DNA of 64,000 nucleotides. Source: Harmothoe impar (taxonomy: Eukaryota; Annelida; Polychaeta; Phyllodocida; Polynoidae). Positions 21,032-31,518 of the stretch are shown here, one piece after another (within the stretch, counting starts at the first letter, position 1; each line of letters starts with the position of its first letter). The stretch lies in the NCBI GenBank assembly GCA_947462335.1, contig OX381716.1, positions 8,070,861 to 8,134,860 on the forward strand, given 5' to 3'. The notes beneath the pieces are model-generated. The model made no database searches, was not told the DNA's origin, and saw only the letters and a program-made list of their open reading frames with translations. A program made the translations under genes and the position numbers.

Positions 21032-21039
21032 ACAGGTAT

Positions 21040-21165
21040 GTACGTGAGCCTGGAGCAGTCTCTACACGATGTGTGTGGTGGTGGGTACATACAGGTATGT
21101 AGGAGCACCTGGAGGGGCAGGTACACGATGTGTGTGAGGCTGGGTACACACAGGTAAGTAGGTAG
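21040..21165 (+). repeat. ACACGATGTGTGT family, second copy
   Basis: Two units with ACACGATGTGTGTG and GGGTACA(T/C)ACAGGTA run from the right flank of the hAT MITE into the 50-bp array. They are the continuation of the repeat interrupted at 20601. Confidence 0.7.
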
Positions 21166-21640
21166 TACCGGTAGTGTGTGGCCCAGGGGTGTTACATGCA
21201 CCTGGGGACCCCCTGTACCAGTAGTGTGTGGCCCAGGGGTGTTACATGCACCTGGGGACCCCCTGTACCGGTAGTGTGTGGCCCTGGGGTGTTACATGCT
21301 CCTGGGGACCCCCTGTACCGGTAGTGTGTGGCCCTGGGGTGTTACATGCACCTGGGGACCCCCTGTACCGGTAGTGTGTGGCCCTGGGGTGTTACATGCT
21401 CCTGGGGACCCCCTGTACCGGTAGTGTGTGGCCCAGGGGTGTTACATGCACCTGGGGACCCCCTGTACCGGTAGTGTGTGGCCCAGGGGTGTTACATGCA
21501 CCTGGGGACCCCCTGTACCGGTAGTGTGTGGCCCTGGGGTGTTACATGCACCTGGGGACCCCCTGTACCGGTAGTGTGTTGCCCTGGGGTGTTACATGCA
21601 CCTGGGGACCCCCTGTACCGGTAGTGTGTGGCCCTGGTGT
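21166..21640 (+). repeat. 50-bp minisatellite (about 9.5 copies)
   Basis: The unit contains CCGGTAGTGTGTGGCCCWGG, then GTGTTACATGC and CCTGGGGACCCCCTGTA, and repeats every 50 bp. Variants differ mainly at CCAGGGG/CCTGGGG and ATGCA/ATGCT. Each unit contains the short palindrome CCTGGGGACCCC. Confidence 0.95.
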
Positions 21641-21671
21641 TCATGCCATAAAGTGAGGGGAAGGGTCGACT

Positions 21672-21946
21672 TATAGATCAATGCAGCATGAAAGGGTGAC
21701 TTTTTCATAGTAAAGTTGTGTTTATGTTAGTTTTAGCAGAATCTTCGTGACATTGTCAATAATGGCTATTTTTGCTTACATCACATATCAGGATATTCAC
21801 GGAACAGTTACCTTTCAAATAGTCTATTTAGAAAGCAGGATTTAGAGATTATGATCATGTCTTTGTTGGTCACGCTTATACCATGCTTCATAAATGTTCA
21901 AAAAACTTTTCTGAAAAGTCACCCTTTCTTGCTGCATTGGTCTATA
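21672..21946. mobile_element. MITE with long inverted ends, TA/TATA flanks
   Basis: Ends read TATAGAYCAATGCAGCA, followed by WGAAAGGGTGACTTTT, in inverted orientation at 21672-21705 and about 21913-21946, roughly 32 of 34 matching. If the terminal TA is the duplicated target, this would be a Tc1/mariner-type MITE. The interior has no open frame. It begins about 30 bp after the 50-bp minisatellite. Confidence 0.75.
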
Positions 21947-22810
21947 GGGTCCGTAGCTATTTAAGGGAGTGATCATTTATCTAAAAACAGGGGGGGTGGT
22001 GGGTTTCCTAGGTCGAGAAACGGCAACAACAGCAATGGCTTTGAATTGTTGAGAGATAAGTTTGTGTTTGCTTAGTTTATGAGAAATGTTTTGAAGATCC
22101 ATACTTTATATTGGGAGAATAGTTGAATGGTACTTGTGATTCGAGGTAGGCATGTTTTTTAAACACTCAAGAACCTTTGCTTTCCTTTATTTAGATGGAT
22201 TTGAAACAACGTATTGGTTGTAACAGAGCTGCACTCAACAGTTCGAGCCTCTATGATCTAGGGTTTCCGCGCGGAGCGTGCAAAATCTTTTACACCCCCC
22301 CCCCCGGGCTGGACAAAGTAATACAGGCCATTTAGTGTCTAGGGGGTTTAGATGGGGGGTCCCCATGTCGCCTGTCTATTTTAAGAAATGCTCTTGTCAT
22401 TTGTCAGTATCTTTGTAATTCCCCTGTCATTTGTCACTAGGCTCCATGTCGCCTGTCGATTTTAAGAAAAGACCATGTCGCCCTGTCGATTTTAGGGGTC
22501 CACCCCCATTGTCTACCCCTGTCCCGTGCTCAATATTTGCAATTTCAATTCAAGAACATTAGGGTAACTCTGATTACATAGCCTATAGGCTATCATGGGC
22601 GAAAATCAACAAAATTCCTTAGTGACACTTTTCTTTTTTGTTAGTGATATGGGACATGGCTTTTCTTAAAATCGACATACAACATAGGGACCCCCACCCC
22701 CTCCTTATTATACCCCCCATACGGTCTATTAGTGTTGTAGGTATAGAGAGGCCGTATGCACACTCAGTGGGCATACGGCCTCTATATGCCCATGCTACGT
22801 CAAAATGTTG
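21947..22810. other. Noncoding stretch with short repeats
   Basis: Contains a C13 run at 22294-22306 and three CCATGTCGCCYTGTCGATTT-like words between 22360 and 22500. A 13-bp inverted repeat (AGAGGCCGTATGC, 22747-22759 with 22771-22783) is also present. No gene was seen. Confidence 0.5.
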
Positions 22811-22890
22811 GTCTAGGCGTGTAATACGGCTCCAGGGTGTGTAATCCGGCCCCAAGGAGTGTAATCCGGCCCAAAGGCGTGTAATCCGGT
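22811..22890 (+). repeat. 20-bp tandem repeat (4 copies)
   Basis: GTAATCCGGCCCMAAGGMGT-like units start at 22821, 22841, 22861 and 22881, exactly 20 bp apart; the first is the variant GTAATACGGC. Confidence 0.85.
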
Positions 22891-22939
22891 ATTTTCATTC
22901 TGAGTGAGTGGAGGGGAATGTGCCTTGGTGGATCCATGG

Positions 22940-23200
22940 GCGTCACATTCAAAATTCTTTTTCTAAAAAACTATTGGATCAAATAAGATCAAAAGCTGGC
23001 CGTTAATTGATACATGCCTTTAGAAGACTCGATCAAAGTTAGGGAACTTTTGATCTGGTGGTTTGGGAGTAAATCATTATTTCCCATTGAGTCCTCTCTG
23101 GTTATTTTCGGGCTTCAAAACACAGCACTGTCAGAACCGTGGTCGTCACATTCAAAATTATTTTTCTCTAAAGCTATCAGACCAAATAGAATCAAAAGCC
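22940..23200 (+). repeat. Diverged direct repeat
   Basis: GTCACATTCAAAATT, TTTTTCT and ATCAAAAGCYGGCC occur in order twice, near 22946-23000 and 23144-23200. The intervening sequence differs. Confidence 0.5.
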
Positions 23201-23206
23201 GGCCCA

Positions 23207-23320
23207 TAATCCTGGAGGAGGCTCTACACGATGTGTGTACTGCAGGGTACATACAGGTATGTAGGGGCACCTGGAGGAGGCTCTACACGATGTGTGTGAG
23301 GCTGGGTATATTCAGGTAGG
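23207..23320 (+). repeat. ACACGATGTGTGT family, third copy
   Basis: Two units with GAGGCTCTACACGATGTGTG and GGGTACATACAGGTATGTAG or its variant. They match the units at 20490-20600 and 21040-21165. Confidence 0.75.
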
Positions 23321-23676
23321 TAAGTGGCAGAATTTAGAAATAGGCCTAACCCCCCGAAATGGGCACTTTAGTTTTGGTCACATTGGTCTGTGAGTCCATA
23401 CCGGTACTGTGTAGTTCCAAATTTGTGCATAATCTTAATCTATAGGCTTTGACATGTAGCCTACATGTTCAGTACGAATGAATTTGGTGAATATTGTCTA
23501 AATATGTCCAAACATTGTGCCTTGAAATTGAAAACGAACCTACCTGAGTGACTGTCTGCTGCTGGCGTTCCTGAGCTGACCCGGATGTTTACATCCACTG
23601 ACCCGGATGTTTGTGGCAGGTTGGTGCGACATGAGTATTGAAAATACAATTTGAAGATGATCTTCAAAACTGTAAC
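23321..23676. other. Noncoding stretch, no feature recognised
   Basis: Contains a short duplicated TGACCCGGATGTTT (23578 and 23600). Nothing else is supportable. Confidence 0.4.
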
Positions 23677-24018
23677 TCATCGAATTTTGAGAAACAGTTA
23701 TTCAAAGGTCGCATCTAATGCAGAATTTAACGAGGAACACGATGGTGTCATCGGAATTTCGATCAGAGCAATAGTAAATGCGCTACGGACATTTTTCTAA
23801 CTCGTCAAATTTATTTTCATGACCACAATCTGTCTTGCTACGGACATTTTTCTAACTCGTCGAATTCCGAAAAACAATTATTCAAAGGTCGCATCTAATG
23901 CGGAATTTAACGAGGAACACGATGGTGTCATCGAAATTTCAATCAGAGCAATAGTAAATGCGCTACGGACATTTTTCTAACTCGTCGAATTTATTTTCAT
24001 GACCACAATCTGTCTTGT
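23677..24018 (+). repeat. 180-bp direct duplication
   Basis: Two copies of a segment starting near ATTCAAAGGTCGCATCTAAT (23700 and 23880) run to TCATGACCACAATCTGTCTTG, offset by exactly 180 bp with about 10 differences. There are only two units, so it could be a tandem duplication or the start of a satellite. Confidence 0.9.
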
Positions 24019-24067
24019 GACGTCACAGTGCCCCATGCGGCGACCCAGAGAAACGAAAACATTAATA

Positions 24068-24144
24068 GGGTTTGCCGGCCCCGCCTAAAGGCGGCGCCAC
24101 CGGTCACTACGTTCCCGGGCCGCCTGACGGCGGCTGGCAAACCC
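24068..24144. repeat. Branched GC-rich palindrome
   Basis: The outer stem GGGTTTGCCGGCC (24068-24080) pairs with 24132-24144 with one mismatch. It encloses two smaller hairpins, CCGCCT-AA-AGGCGG and GCCGCC-TGAC-GGCGGC. The predicted fold is a T or cloverleaf shape. The stem shares GGGTTTGC/GGCAAACC with the centre of the palindrome at 8534. Confidence 0.8.
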
Positions 24145-27100
24145 GAAAAAACAGGACCATAGCAGTACTTTGCTAAGTGGATTTGACTACCCTGGTGACC
24201 TATACCCTCGTATTGTGCAAGCAAATTGGATGAAACTGATCCAATTTCTTACACCATGAACACTGATAGAAATTGGAGTACTTCGACCTTTAACCCTCAA
24301 ATCATGGAGGAAAAGGAAATGGGGCTGCAAGGCATGTGTTGAGTCCATATTATATAAGGCTGCTGTTTTCTGCTTCTAAAACTAAACAGAGAAGTTTATT
24401 TTCACCACCTTAATGGGCCTCCAGTTTATAGTTTTTTATCTACATTTATCTACATTTATCTGCATTTTTGGTGGTTTCTTAAATAACACAAAACCATGAT
24501 TACCATAATTGTGTATGCATATTTTGGAGATTTCTATTAAGTGAGAAAGGAGCTAGTGAATTCTTTTTCATCACAAACAATAAACCCAGGAATGCAAAAC
24601 ATCAAGTTGTATTGCCTAACGTTCAATAATTAGGCCATAATTAGTCCACTACTTTCAGACATAAAATAATATGCATGCATGGGATTAGTTACTGTGTGGA
24701 GACCTCTCACGGCAAGGACAATGGCATTTAGGGACCTCTTATTGTTTAAAGATGCTGTAATTGACGTGGCTGCCCCTACTGCTGTGGTGCAATTGTGCAA
24801 ATCTGGGTAATCTTTATTACCACTTGTCTAAATACTCAACACTTTAATATCACACTCTATCATCCATTACAAAATGAAGAAATATGTAAAAATATTCCTC
24901 CAAATAAGGAAAATGAATTTGATTGTATGTATCCCCCCCTTATAAAGGAAAGTTGGACCAATGAATGAGAGTCAGGGACAGATGGTGACAAAATATCGTG
25001 AGTGTGGCTTAAGGAAGGGATAACATAGGTGGAACAACGTAGTGTAAGGAGTGTTACAAAAAGGAAACTAAGGCTGTTCATTGATCCACTGCAAGGCTAA
25101 GCAAACAAATGACCTTCAATGTGTGACATTTTGAACACCCAACCAGCTGCCCTACTACAGAATTTTTCATAAAATATAAGTTTGGGCATGTCCTGCCCCG
25201 GAAAGAATACCACAATAGTCAATGGCTATGTCACTGAGCTGGAGAGTCATTGCATTTTGTTTTCTAGTAGAGTGAACCCCATGAATCATTCAAACAACTA
25301 TGTGGATTTCAGCAAATGATGAATGGCATGGCTTCATTCAATCAAATGTACTAAGCCTCAAGCAGACTTTACAAAACATTTTTAGGAATCAGAAGTGTCT
25401 TAAGTAGAGGGAACAATGTCTTACCTTGTATCGCTATAAATACTCACTACTGTAAAAGATACATTCTCCATACTTTATCATGCAAGGATCACATGGATAA
25501 TATCTGAAATGCCAAACTCATCAAAGAAAACAAAAGCACAAAACCATAAGATATTGAAGAATGGAGTCAATACCAGTATACATGTATAAACTGTTAGCTT
25601 CAGCTCATGATACCCTAGAGGCCCTCTTGCAAATTCTTAAAAGAAACTAAATTGGATATCCAATGCCCTTGTGCCTTTAGCAGAAAGGAGGATGCATTTA
25701 GATATATGGCTTATGCCACTGAGCATGCCTGACCCCTGACATTTGCCAATCCATCATCAAACTGTCTTCCTCTGTAGTAGAGTTTAACTCATTTAGACCA
25801 ACCTAATAGAGGGCTTCTAAATGGAAGCTAAATGCTGTGGAAGAGAAAGAGCCTTAATGTAAGCCATAATTGTATGTGCAGGCCATATACAAAGGACACT
25901 TACATCATCAATCATTCTACATAAACTGACAGTTGGATGGGTGTGCTAATGCTGGCGCTGGGCCCAAGTTATCATGACTAACCTATCACACAGGGGAAAT
26001 GCAAAACACTGGCTAATCCCCCATCAAAGTGTACATACTGTTAGGGTAGGCCAGGAAATCTAATTGTGCAAAAATATAGAAAATTTGTGATGCATTTATA
26101 ACCATCATGCACAAATGCTGTCTACCTTTTCCAGCCTATAAATGGTCAAGAGAATCATGAATACATTTCATGAGAGACACTCAATTGATTATGAACATTT
26201 TGAGTATAAGGGACTTTACATTTATCCTATATATCTCATATTAATCCTCTAAAGTTAATTAAAACCTAGCAGCGGGTGAAAAAAATATACTTATCCATCA
26301 ATAGGCTGAGATCTTGCTGTGAGCCTCATGTTTTACTCCCCACTCACTGCCCCACATGTTGTGGGTAGCACAGCTGTGTTCTTTAGTAAACCCATCCTTA
26401 CTGTGTGGTACATAAACACAGGGCTGTGCTGACATATTTACACTGCACTGAGTGCCTAGTGGTAAATTAGAGGGGGAACGTTCAGGTCGTGGTGGGGGGT
26501 GGGGGTTTTAGGAGCCAATGCTGGGCTCTCCTTATAAAATGCTAAACTATATACTCAAGCATTCGTCTTCCAAAGTTTTAGCAAAAGATGTGAAGGCTGA
26601 AAGAACTCTGTAAGTAATGAAATTTAGTGACACTTTGATTGAATGTACCTTTTTCTGTTAGAAAATGTTAATTTAATGGTTTCAAAATTGATCAACTGAT
26701 TGTCACTCATGGATGAACAAAGGTTGACATCACTGCATATCAGTTAATCCTGATAGCATGTTCCGGACCAGGCTATTTCTACTTGGCATCTGAACATCTT
26801 CACGATTCGCTGTATCAGTGGATCCTATACTAAAATAGACTGAGTGCAATGTATTCCTAGTACTGGGTTTATTATTTTTGTCTACAGGTTTGTAAGAACA
26901 CACCCAGTAGTAACTGTATAGATTATGTTCAGTCACACAAACTAGCACTGAGGATTCATTTACGTTTGCAGCAATTTACTCAATTCGTAGCATTATCTTT
27001 TGGAAGTAGCAATGTTACTGTATATAGTTTGATAGCGTTGTTTTTTTTGCAAATAATGGACACAATGGATTCATGTGAACATGAATTAGGGAAAATTCAA

Positions 27101-30100
27101 CTAATCTCTTAGGTATTACAGGTAAGCATGTTAAACTCTAAATGCACCATGATGGATTTGCAACCATAATCCATATTAACAGATAATGTTCATGAATGTT
27201 ACATTGATATGTAACTACTGTATATGTGGGGGAATGCCTAAGTCTACACTGCTCTTGTTAATCATGTCATAACTATCCATTGATATGTAAGGACAGATAA
27301 TATACAGTAGTTAATTTTATGATTAAAAGTATAAGGAGGGTTTGGTACAGAACATGTTATATGTCAGCTTCTGCTACACCTTAACAGAATAGACTCAGGT
27401 GTAACAGGCCCTGGTGTACGTGTAGAAAGAACTATGACTGTAGTATCCAGAACAAGGCTGAGTGTCAGTGAGAGGTGGCTGGTAACCAAGGTAACACACG
27501 TCCCACAAACACAGCACCAGGGGTCAACACATACTCTACACACATGTAAGCACAAAGGGGATATAATCACCAGGTGTGAGTGATATTTGGGTGACAATAT
27601 CATCATTGCTGAGAAAAAGGATACATGTTAACACTGATTCATTGATCCACATTTGCAGTAGAAGTCCTGGTGAATTATATAACTTAAACCCTGTCAAGTA
27701 ACAATTATGAATCAGAAATTTTATCCATTATTCTGAATCATATTATTAAATGCCCCTATTCCCTCGCATGAATTTGTAGTTTCTCTTGTCTGAGAGGTAT
27801 TTGTTTGGCACCTTTTAGTACTTCGGATTAGTTCAAGTTCATGTTTAAAAAAGAAGGTACTTTGATTAGGTTCTATATTCCTTCCACACTGAGCCATTGT
27901 ATTGTTGATTACATTATTGTGGAAAAAACATTAGAACAGCTAGTCATCTTCATAAACAAGGTCTGTATCTCACAGAGGATAAATGCAGCAGCTATCTACC
28001 TGGTTCGCTGTATGATGAAAACAGACCACTGAGCTCCCAACAGCTGCAAGCTGATCAGTGTTTTTTTTAAATTTAAACTTTAATCAACTTCAAAACACAT
28101 ATGAAGCATCTGTTTCAAAATTATGTTAACCTTCTATATAGAGAATATGGTGTTTTAGCACTAACCTATCATGAACACATACTTCAGTTCTAAGTGAAGT
28201 ACTACGGTGGTCCTAATGAAGAATTAAATATTCATAACTTCAAATTTTAAAGTGTTTGACATTGGATGTTATGGACACCATAATAATCATTGAGTGAAGA
28301 AAGAAGATTTGTGGTACTTGTACACACGCCTAATTGGTAAGGTGTGATTAGATAAAATAGAAATAATACAAAAAGTAAGGAGTTTCACCGCAGTTTAACT
28401 GAGCATGGTATCAATCATGGTAACTGCAGCTTGTGTTGTACTGGTTCAATATAAGGTGTTTCTTTTGGAGTATTGTCCCATAGACAACTTACCATAACAT
28501 GGACCCACAAGCTATGCAATAGATTTGATTGTGACTAGACCATGACCAGCTTTAATAGCTTGTCCGTGCGATGTCTCCATGGGTGTGTGAGTAGAGATAT
28601 CCCCTCCCCCCTGGCCATACCCTCAGACACATGCGGTGTGAGGAGTGGCCTCACGCTCCCCTCAAAAGCCACAATGCACATAACAAAGTGTACTTAACAG
28701 GGCACTTAAATGTTTGTCCCTGCAAGTACAAACTTACATGTGATATCGAGTGCCGGACTTGGTGAGGTTCATAAGAAATGCCATGAGGCATTCAGTTTGA
28801 TAACACTACATGTGGCTGATATGGCTGGAGCTACTTTAGACACCTATTGTAGACGCATGGCTCTCATCAGGGGAATGTGTAGCGGATGTTAATGGCTGTT
28901 TTAATTAATTATCCATCTAAGGACAGCACATGTTGGTTGCTTGAACTTGCCTTCTGTTCACAACGCTAACAGACAGGTACAGCTGTAACATGCCCTGGTA
29001 GACAGCTGCATGTGTTAGTGTCAGCATGATACTAAGGATAACGACTTCTCCCTACGCTTTCCATGAATGTGCAGTCAACTGTTACAATTTATGCCAGCCC
29101 TGTACATCACAAAATGGGTGCTTACTCTGATAAGCATATGGCTGTAACATACAAGAACTGCAACATGCCTTGATGGACACAGCTGCACATGTCTTTAATC
29201 AGGGGAGCTACCTTTTCCTTAACTCTATCATGTTAGACGTTACATGTTGTGTTCTAAACACTGGAACTGGCATGATCCTAAAAAACAATGTCTGAAATAT
29301 TTCATTAATAATTATTTAGAATCATTAAAATTAAGTGAAAAATTGTGGATCCCATGTTGCCAGAAATGTTTTATTGTGTAGATATGTTGAGAGCTGCTAT
29401 CTGAAATGGTCAGGTTAATGACATATGAATTACAGCTGGACAAAAAAGTTTTTTCATAATTGTCTTACTGTATAATGCCAATGATGCATGGATTAGGTAA
29501 AACCTGACCTCAGCTCTAGGGAAATCTTTTCTATGTTTGAGCATACAGATCCCTGTAGCCACAATGCAAATGCATACATCCCTTAACTCCCAATAGTAAT
29601 GAGCAAACAATACACAAAAACACCGGCAACAGCTATGTGTGTTCACTATGTGAAGATATGGCTTCCACCATGTTTATCATGACTGCACCTAGGACTGTTA
29701 TCACTGTGTTAGATTCATCACATTCTCAGTACAGTAGGGTGGGGGAGTGCTGCGTTCAGTATAAACAGCATTTTGATACTCACCCATCACACTCTCTTTG
29801 TTTTGAATGAATGTGGATTGTTGTCTGATATGGCTTCCACTGTACAATGTGTACATAAGACCTAGGACCTGTTTTTCTGTGTTAGGTAATGAACAACTGT
29901 CCAAATCTTTTTTATGCCAAAGTGGTGGCGTAGCCACCTGGTGGTGCCACCAGGCACCACCAGATAGAGGTATATGATGTTTGCACTTTACCAGAAGTCA
30001 TAACGGATGCGGCCATCTTGGATTGTGTCACCATCTTGGATTAAGGAGTCACAACACAAATTTATGCTATGTGATAACAATAATGTAAATCAACCTTTGA

Positions 30101-30104
30101 TAGT
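24145..30104. other. Long gene-poor stretch
   Basis: Nearly 6 kb with no recognisable coding exon. Open frames are all under about 80 codons and match nothing. A G-rich run lies near 26490. Two adjoining hairpins occur at 29924-29963: GGTGGC-GTA-GCCACC overlapping CTGGTGGTGCC-ACCA-GGCACCACCAG. A CCATCTTGG word is repeated near 30015 and 30031. Introns or regulatory DNA of an off-window gene cannot be excluded. Confidence 0.5.
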
Positions 30105-31335
30105 TCCTGAGGTTGATTATAATTATACCTATCCCCCCTAATATGGACCCAACAAGTTCATTGGTTCTATTGGTTTGTTGCTGATACAGCTGGTTGCCTA
30201 GCAACAGCTATTCTAATTGTTTATCTGCCTAGCAACACACATTTCTATGCTCCTGAGGTTGATTATAATCATACCTACCCCCCCCCCACTTATATGGACC
30301 CAAGGAATTCAATGGTTCTATTGGTTTGTTGCTAATACAGCTGGTTGCCTAGCAACGGCTATTCTAATTGTTTATCTGCCTAGCAACACACATCTCTATG
30401 GTCCTGAGGTTGATTCTAATCATACCTACCCACCCTAATATGGACCCAAGGAATTCAATGGTTCTATTGGTTAGTTTCTAATACAGCTGGTTGCCTAGCA
30501 ACGGCTATTCTTATTCTTTGTCTGCCTAGCAACACACATCTCCATGGTCCGGAGGTTGATTATAATCATACCTACCCCCCCTAAAATGGACCCTAGGTAT
30601 TCACTGGTTCTATTGGTTTGTTGCTAATACAGCTGGTGCCTAGCAACGGCTATTCTAATTGTTGATCTGCCTAGCAACACACATTTCCATGTTCCTAAGG
30701 TAGATTATAATCATTCCCACCCCCCCCTAATATGGCCCAAAGGAATTCAATGGTTCTTTTGGTTTGTTGTTGATACAGCTGGTTGCCTAGCAACGGCTAT
30801 TCTAATTGTTGATCTGCCTAGCAACACACATTTCCATGCTCCTGAGCTTGATTATGATCATACCTACCCCCCTAATATGGGCCCAAGGAATTGGATGGTT
30901 CTATTGGTTTGTTGCTGATACAGCTGGTTGCCTAGCAATAGCTATTCTAATTGTTTATCTGCCTAGCAACACACATTTCCATGTTCCTAAGGTAGATTAT
31001 AGTCATACCTACCCCCCCCCCTAATATGGACCCAAGGAAATCAATGGTTCTATTGGCTTGTTTCTAAAACAGCTGGTTGCCTAGCAACGGCTATTCTAAT
31101 TGTTTATCTGCCTAGCAACACACATCTCCATGGTCTTGAGGTTGATTATTATCATACCTACCCCCCCTAATATGGACCCTCGGAATTCAATGGTTCTATT
31201 GGTTTGTTGCTAATACAGCTGGTTGCCTAGCAACGGCTATTCTAATTGTTTATCTGCCTAGCAACACACATTTCTATTGTCCTGAGGTTGATTCTAATCA
31301 TACCTACCCCCCCTAATATGGGCCCAAGGAATATT
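30105..31335 (+). repeat. ~148-bp tandem repeat with X-box-like sites (about 8 copies)
   Basis: The unit has GAGGTTGATTATAATCATAC, a C-run, TAATATGGACCCAAGGAATT, GGTTCTATTGGTTTGTTGCT, then CAGCTG, GTTGCCTAGCAAC and CTGCCTAGCAACACACAT. GTTGCCTAGCAAC starts at 30193, 30344, 30490, 30782, 31076 and 31222; degenerate versions are near 30635 and 30927. Spacing is 146-151 bp. The 13-mer fits the RFX X-box consensus GTNRCC-N(0-3)-RGYAAC. Confidence 0.92.
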
Positions 31336-31451
31336 TGAAGTTGTATCATCCCTACCCCTGAAAACCCTTCCTTGCCCTGCTTTTTTGGTGTCTTGAATGG
31401 GTTCCCTTCAAACATACAAACCATGTAGACAGTTTGTTTCTTCAAATGCAA

Positions 31452-31518
31452 GAATTGCGGTTGTTGCCGCGTATAAAAATGCCTGAGGCTTTTTTTTACG
31501 CGGCAACAACCGCAATTC
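31452..31518. repeat. Perfect 22-bp inverted repeat with 23-bp loop
   Basis: GAATTGCGGTTGTTGCCGCG followed by TA (31452-31473) is exactly complementary to 31497-31518. It would form a stable hairpin in RNA or a small fold-back element. No target duplication was seen. Confidence 0.9.

Noticed and set aside
20932..30040. CCATCTTGG words near 30015 as YY1 promoter sites
   Set aside because: Isolated short motifs without a start site; kept only as a note within the gene-poor stretch.
30217..31024. Frames reading AGCLATAILIVYLPSNTH
   Set aside because: Translations of the X-box tandem repeat; units differ by lengths not divisible by three.
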